This document shows positions 6,541-8,822 of a stretch of DNA of 8,822 nt, one piece after another. A model generated the notes under the pieces. That model searched no databases. It was not told the origin of the DNA and saw nothing but the letters and a program-made list of their open reading frames with translations. Each line of letters starts with the position of its first letter. Positions within the stretch are counted from its first letter, which is position 1. The position numbers were made by a program, and so were the translations under genes. The stretch is taken from positions 1-8,822 of the forward strand of contig JBEGQX010000288.1 of the NCBI GenBank assembly GCA_041180805.1, given 5' to 3'. The stretch comes from JBEGQX01 sp041180805. Its GTDB lineage: Bacteria; Planctomycetota; Planctomycetia; Gemmatales; Gemmataceae.

Positions 6541-6613
6541 CCTTTCTGGCATGGGGTGGTTTTGGTAGCCTTCTTTTTGGAGATATTTTCCGTGAATTCC
6601 CAAGGAAATTGCG

Positions 6614-8822
6614 ATGTCATTTCTCATGCCTCTTCTTTTGATGGCTGATTTGTTCAGCTTCAATGCTAATCATCCTTCAAAGCCGAATATTGTTTTCATC
6701 CTGGCGGATGATTTGGGAATCGCCAATCTAGGTTGCTTTGGTGCCGACCATGCAAAAACACCCAACATTGATTCCCTTGCGCGTGGAGGCACCCGATATT
6801 CTTATGCATACACTCCGCCACTGTGTGGACCGTCCCGGGCGGTAATCATGACTGGGCGCTATGGCTTTCGCACCGGTGCCACAAATCAGGATGCCACGGG
6901 CAATATGAAAACCACCGTGGAAACCATGATCCCCAAAGTGTTGAAATCCGCTGGTTACAAAAGCGCAATGGTGGGCAAATGGGGCCAGCTTCCGCTTAGC
7001 CCTTCGGATTGGGGGTTTGATGACAGCCTCCGTTTTCGCGGGAGTGGAGTTTACTGGGGTTCCAATGATGGCACAGAAAATTATTTTGTGAATGAAGTTC
7101 GCAAAAAGCTTGATGCAAAATCCTATATGCCAGACCTCATGCATGACCATGCTGTGGAATTCATACGGAAAAACCGTACTAATCCTTTTTTTCTTTTCTA
7201 TTCGCTTTCCCATGTTCACGGAGAATTGGCCCGTACCCCTGACAGTCCTCCGGAAACAAAGGATCTACTGGGAGACAACATCGTCTATATGGACAAGCTG
7301 GTGGGCAAGTTGGTCACCGAGTTGGATAACCTTAAACTCCGGGACAAGACTCTGATTGTGTTCTTTGGCGACAATGGCACGGGTAAAGGGCAGGCGAAAT
7401 TTTCAACCATTCAAGGCAAAAGGCTTGCTGGGGAAAAGGGAACCATGCAGGAAGGTGGCACCCATGTTCCGATGGTATTGAACTGGCAGGGAGTGGTTGA
7501 AGCTGGAAAAGTCAGCAAAGATCTTGTTGATTCCAGCGATTTTTTGCCAACTTTTGCTGAACTTGCTGGTGCCAGCTTGCCCAAAACTATCTTGGATGGG
7601 AAAAGTTTTGCCAGAAACCTTTCAGGGCAAAGAGAGCTCGTCAGGGAGAGTGTATTTGTCCAGCTTGCGAAGATGTGGTTTGTTCAAGATACCCGCTGGA
7701 AATTAAATCAAGCGGGCGAACTTTTTGACATGACCAACGCTCCGTTTGAGGAAAAATTAGTCCCTGAGAATTCTTCAGATTTAGAATCCAAGGAAGCGAG
7801 AAATCGTCTCCAAGGAAAACTGAATCAATTAAACCCTGCCGCAGGTATTGTTGACGATGGGGATGGTACTGGCCGGCATGGTAGCAAAAAAAAGAAAATT
7901 GCAGCCAATGAAACAAATTCCAAGGGTTCCTTTGCAAGTCAGGCATCCAAGTCCCCTTCCCCTTCCAAGCCAAATGTCCTTTTCATTGCGGTGGATGATT
8001 TGCGTCCGGAAATGGGTTGTTATGGCAACAAGGTGGTGAAAACCCCCAACTTGGATCGTCTTGCCAGCCGTGGCATGATTTTTAACCGTGCCTATTGTCA
8101 GCAGGCAGTATGCAGTCCTTCCAGAACCTCTTTGATGACTGGTAGAAGGCCTGATGCCACCAAGGTATGGGATTTGGTAACTCACTTTCGCGATGCCTTG
8201 CCGGATACCATCACACTTCCACAGCACTTCAGGTCTAATGGTTATCACACTGCCGCTTTGAGCAAGATTTATCATAAGGGTTACGAGGATGGCAGATCTT
8301 GGAGCGAGCCGCACTGGTATCCCAATGGGCAAACGGTGGATACAGATCCGATGGATTCCACAAAACGAATTGTGAAAAAATACGGACCCGGAGTGGATGC
8401 CAAGGAAAACGATGGTGGAGGCAAAGGCCCGGCTTTCGAGGTTAGTGGAAAAAGTGATGATGAGCTTCCAGATGGATTCACCGCTGCCGAGGCTGTGAAA
8501 AGGCTTCACAGCCTTAAAGATGGAGGAAAGCCATTCTTTCTTGCTGTTGGTTTCCTTAAGCCTCACCTGCCTTTCACTGCCCCAAAAAAATACTGGGATC
8601 TTTACAATCCAGAAACTATTCCACTTCCCGCTATCGAAAAGTTACCGCAGGGTTCTCCCGAATTTGCGGGTCATATTAACGGGGAACTTCACAGCTATAA
8701 TAATGTTCCCAAGGGCAATCCTTTGCCGGATTCTTTTGCCAGAAAACTACGTCATGGCTACTACGCATGTATAAGCTACACCGATGCGCAAGTCGGGCGT
8801 TTGCTGGATGCTCTTGAAAAGG
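6614..8822 (+). CDS. Exported tandem sulfatase: arylsulfatase-like domain fused to iduronate-2-sulfatase-like domain, 3' end cut
   Basis: The frame is open for 736 codons and runs off the right edge. ATG 6614 has AAGGAAA just upstream, and the frame is closed by TGA at 6593. Residues 1 to about 19 are a hydrophobic signal peptide. Domain 1 (about 24-428) is a type I sulfatase: metal ligands D32/D33, CGPSR at 71-75 (C71 is the formylglycine cysteine), GKWG at 121-124, H200-x-H202, DNG at 253-255 and the EKGTMQEGG lysine K275. It ends in a Lys-rich tail (425-428). A polar Ser/Pro linker (about 429-449) leads to domain 2: D461/D462, CSPSR at 500-504 (C500), SKIYHKG at 550-556 and KPHLPF around H651, the iduronate-2-sulfatase pattern. 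Sulfatases hydrolyse sulfate esters, often of polysaccharides, after a maturase converts the cysteine to formylglycine. No maturase gene is in view. The substrates are unknown. Single-domain relatives are about 450-500 residues. Confidence 0.93.
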   Translation, partial: MSFLMPLLLMADLFSFNANHPSKPNIVFILADDLGIANLGCFGADHAKTPNIDSLARGGTRYSYAYTPPLCGPSRAVIMTGRYGFRTGATNQDATGNMKTTVETMIPKVLKSAGYKSAMVGKWGQLPLSPSDWGFDDSLRFRGSGVYWGSNDGTENYFVNEVRKKLDAKSYMPDLMHDHAVEFIRKNRTNPFFLFYSLSHVHGELARTPDSPPETKDLLGDNIVYMDKLVGKLVTELDNLKLRDKTLIVFFGDNGTGKGQAKFSTIQGKRLAGEKGTMQEGGTHVPMVLNWQGVVEAGKVSKDLVDSSDFLPTFAELAGASLPKTILDGKSFARNLSGQRELVRESVFVQLAKMWFVQDTRWKLNQAGELFDMTNAPFEEKLVPENSSDLESKEARNRLQGKLNQLNPAAGIVDDGDGTGRHGSKKKKIAANETNSKGSFASQASKSPSPSKPNVLFIAVDDLRPEMGCYGNKVVKTPNLDRLASRGMIFNRAYCQQAVCSPSRTSLMTGRRPDATKVWDLVTHFRDALPDTITLPQHFRSNGYHTAALSKIYHKGYEDGRSWSEPHWYPNGQTVDTDPMDSTKRIVKKYGPGVDAKENDGGGKGPAFEVSGKSDDELPDGFTAAEAVKRLHSLKDGGKPFFLAVGFLKPHLPFTAPKKYWDLYNPETIPLPAIEKLPQGSPEFAGHINGELHSYNNVPKGNPLPDSFARKLRHGYYACISYTDAQVGRLLDALEK
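7886..7911 (+). promoter_or_regulatory. Possible -1 frameshift site at the junction of the two sulfatase domains
   Basis: Eight consecutive A (7886-7893) followed by G give A-AAA-AAG at 7888-7894 in the zero-frame phase required for tandem -1 slippage, the same heptamer as in E. coli dnaX. After slippage the -1 frame adds five residues (ENCSQ) and stops at TGA 7909-7911, releasing domain 1 alone. No strong downstream stem-loop or upstream Shine-Dalgarno-like stimulator is visible, so function is speculative. Confidence 0.3.

Noticed and set aside
6360..6620. Open frame of 86 codons on the minus strand
   Set aside because: It reads straight through the tRNA-Ala gene and its promoter. Translations of tRNA genes often give spurious peptides of this kind.
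6728..7219. Open frame of 163 codons on the minus strand
   Set aside because: Antisense to the first sulfatase domain, including its CGPSR motif region. It has no ribosome binding site and matches nothing I recognise.
7908..8039. ATG overlapping the -1 stop (ATGA) as a possible separate start for the second sulfatase
   Set aside because: This ATG is in a different frame from the sulfatase and that frame ends at 8039, so it cannot encode domain 2 without a further frameshift.
7829..8566. Open frame of 245 codons on the minus strand
   Set aside because: It lies wholly antisense to the second sulfatase domain, whose plus-strand translation carries unmistakable family motifs. The antisense product is low in protein-like character and has no recognisable family.
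1..8822. Mobile element, prophage, CRISPR or defence system
   Set aside because: I looked for transposase or integrase motifs, terminal inverted repeats, regularly spaced direct repeats and toxin-antitoxin pairs on both strands and saw none. The thermonuclease is a signal-peptide-bearing enzyme and does not by itself indicate a defence system.

Overview
The window looks like a stretch of a moderately AT-rich planctomycete chromosome (Planctomycetota). This is an inference from content: a Tat-exported DUF1501 protein, FGly-type sulfatases, an exported lactonase-type beta-propeller and an exported thermonuclease are together typical of that phylum. No taxonomic marker gene is present, so assignment below phylum is not attempted. 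I see no CRISPR array, insertion sequence, integrase or phage gene.

Layout from left to right. A large minus-strand gene (1-1190, GTG start, cut by the left edge) encodes a conserved protein of unknown function. A 327-bp divergent spacer separates it from an exported seven-bladed-propeller lactonase-family protein (1518-2645). A strong hairpin follows, then a small DUF3293 protein (2755-3174) and trhO, the tRNA U34 hydroxylase (3234-4166). After another AT-rich hairpin comes a lone Tat-dependent DUF1501 protein (4309-5679), which ends at a good intrinsic terminator. That terminator lies against the stop codon of a convergent, exported staphylococcal-nuclease-like protein (5736-6254, minus). 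Upstream of the nuclease gene, on the same strand, is tRNA-Ala(UGC) (6371-6443) with a recognisable promoter. Divergent from the tRNA, a long reading frame starts at 6614 and runs off the right edge at 8822.

That last frame is the most unusual item. I translated it codon by codon and it is open throughout. It encodes two complete-looking sulfatase N-terminal cores in one polypeptide. The first is a whole arylsulfatase-like domain with CGPSR at residues 71-75. A short polar linker leads to an iduronate-2-sulfatase-like domain with CSPSR at residues 500-504. Only the first domain has a signal peptide. At the junction the message carries an A-AAA-AAG heptamer in the phase used by dnaX frameshifting, and the -1 frame stops 15 bases after it. 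This would be consistent with a ribosomal switch between a one-sulfatase and a two-sulfatase product, but it is unproven.

The genes do not form one obvious pathway. The exported set (lactonase-like propeller, DUF1501, nuclease, double sulfatase) fits scavenging of sulfated polymers and extracellular nucleic acid in the planctomycete periplasm. TrhO and tRNA-Ala belong to translation. Most units have their own promoter-like and terminator-like signals, so they appear to be transcribed separately, apart from a possible DUF3293-trhO pair.
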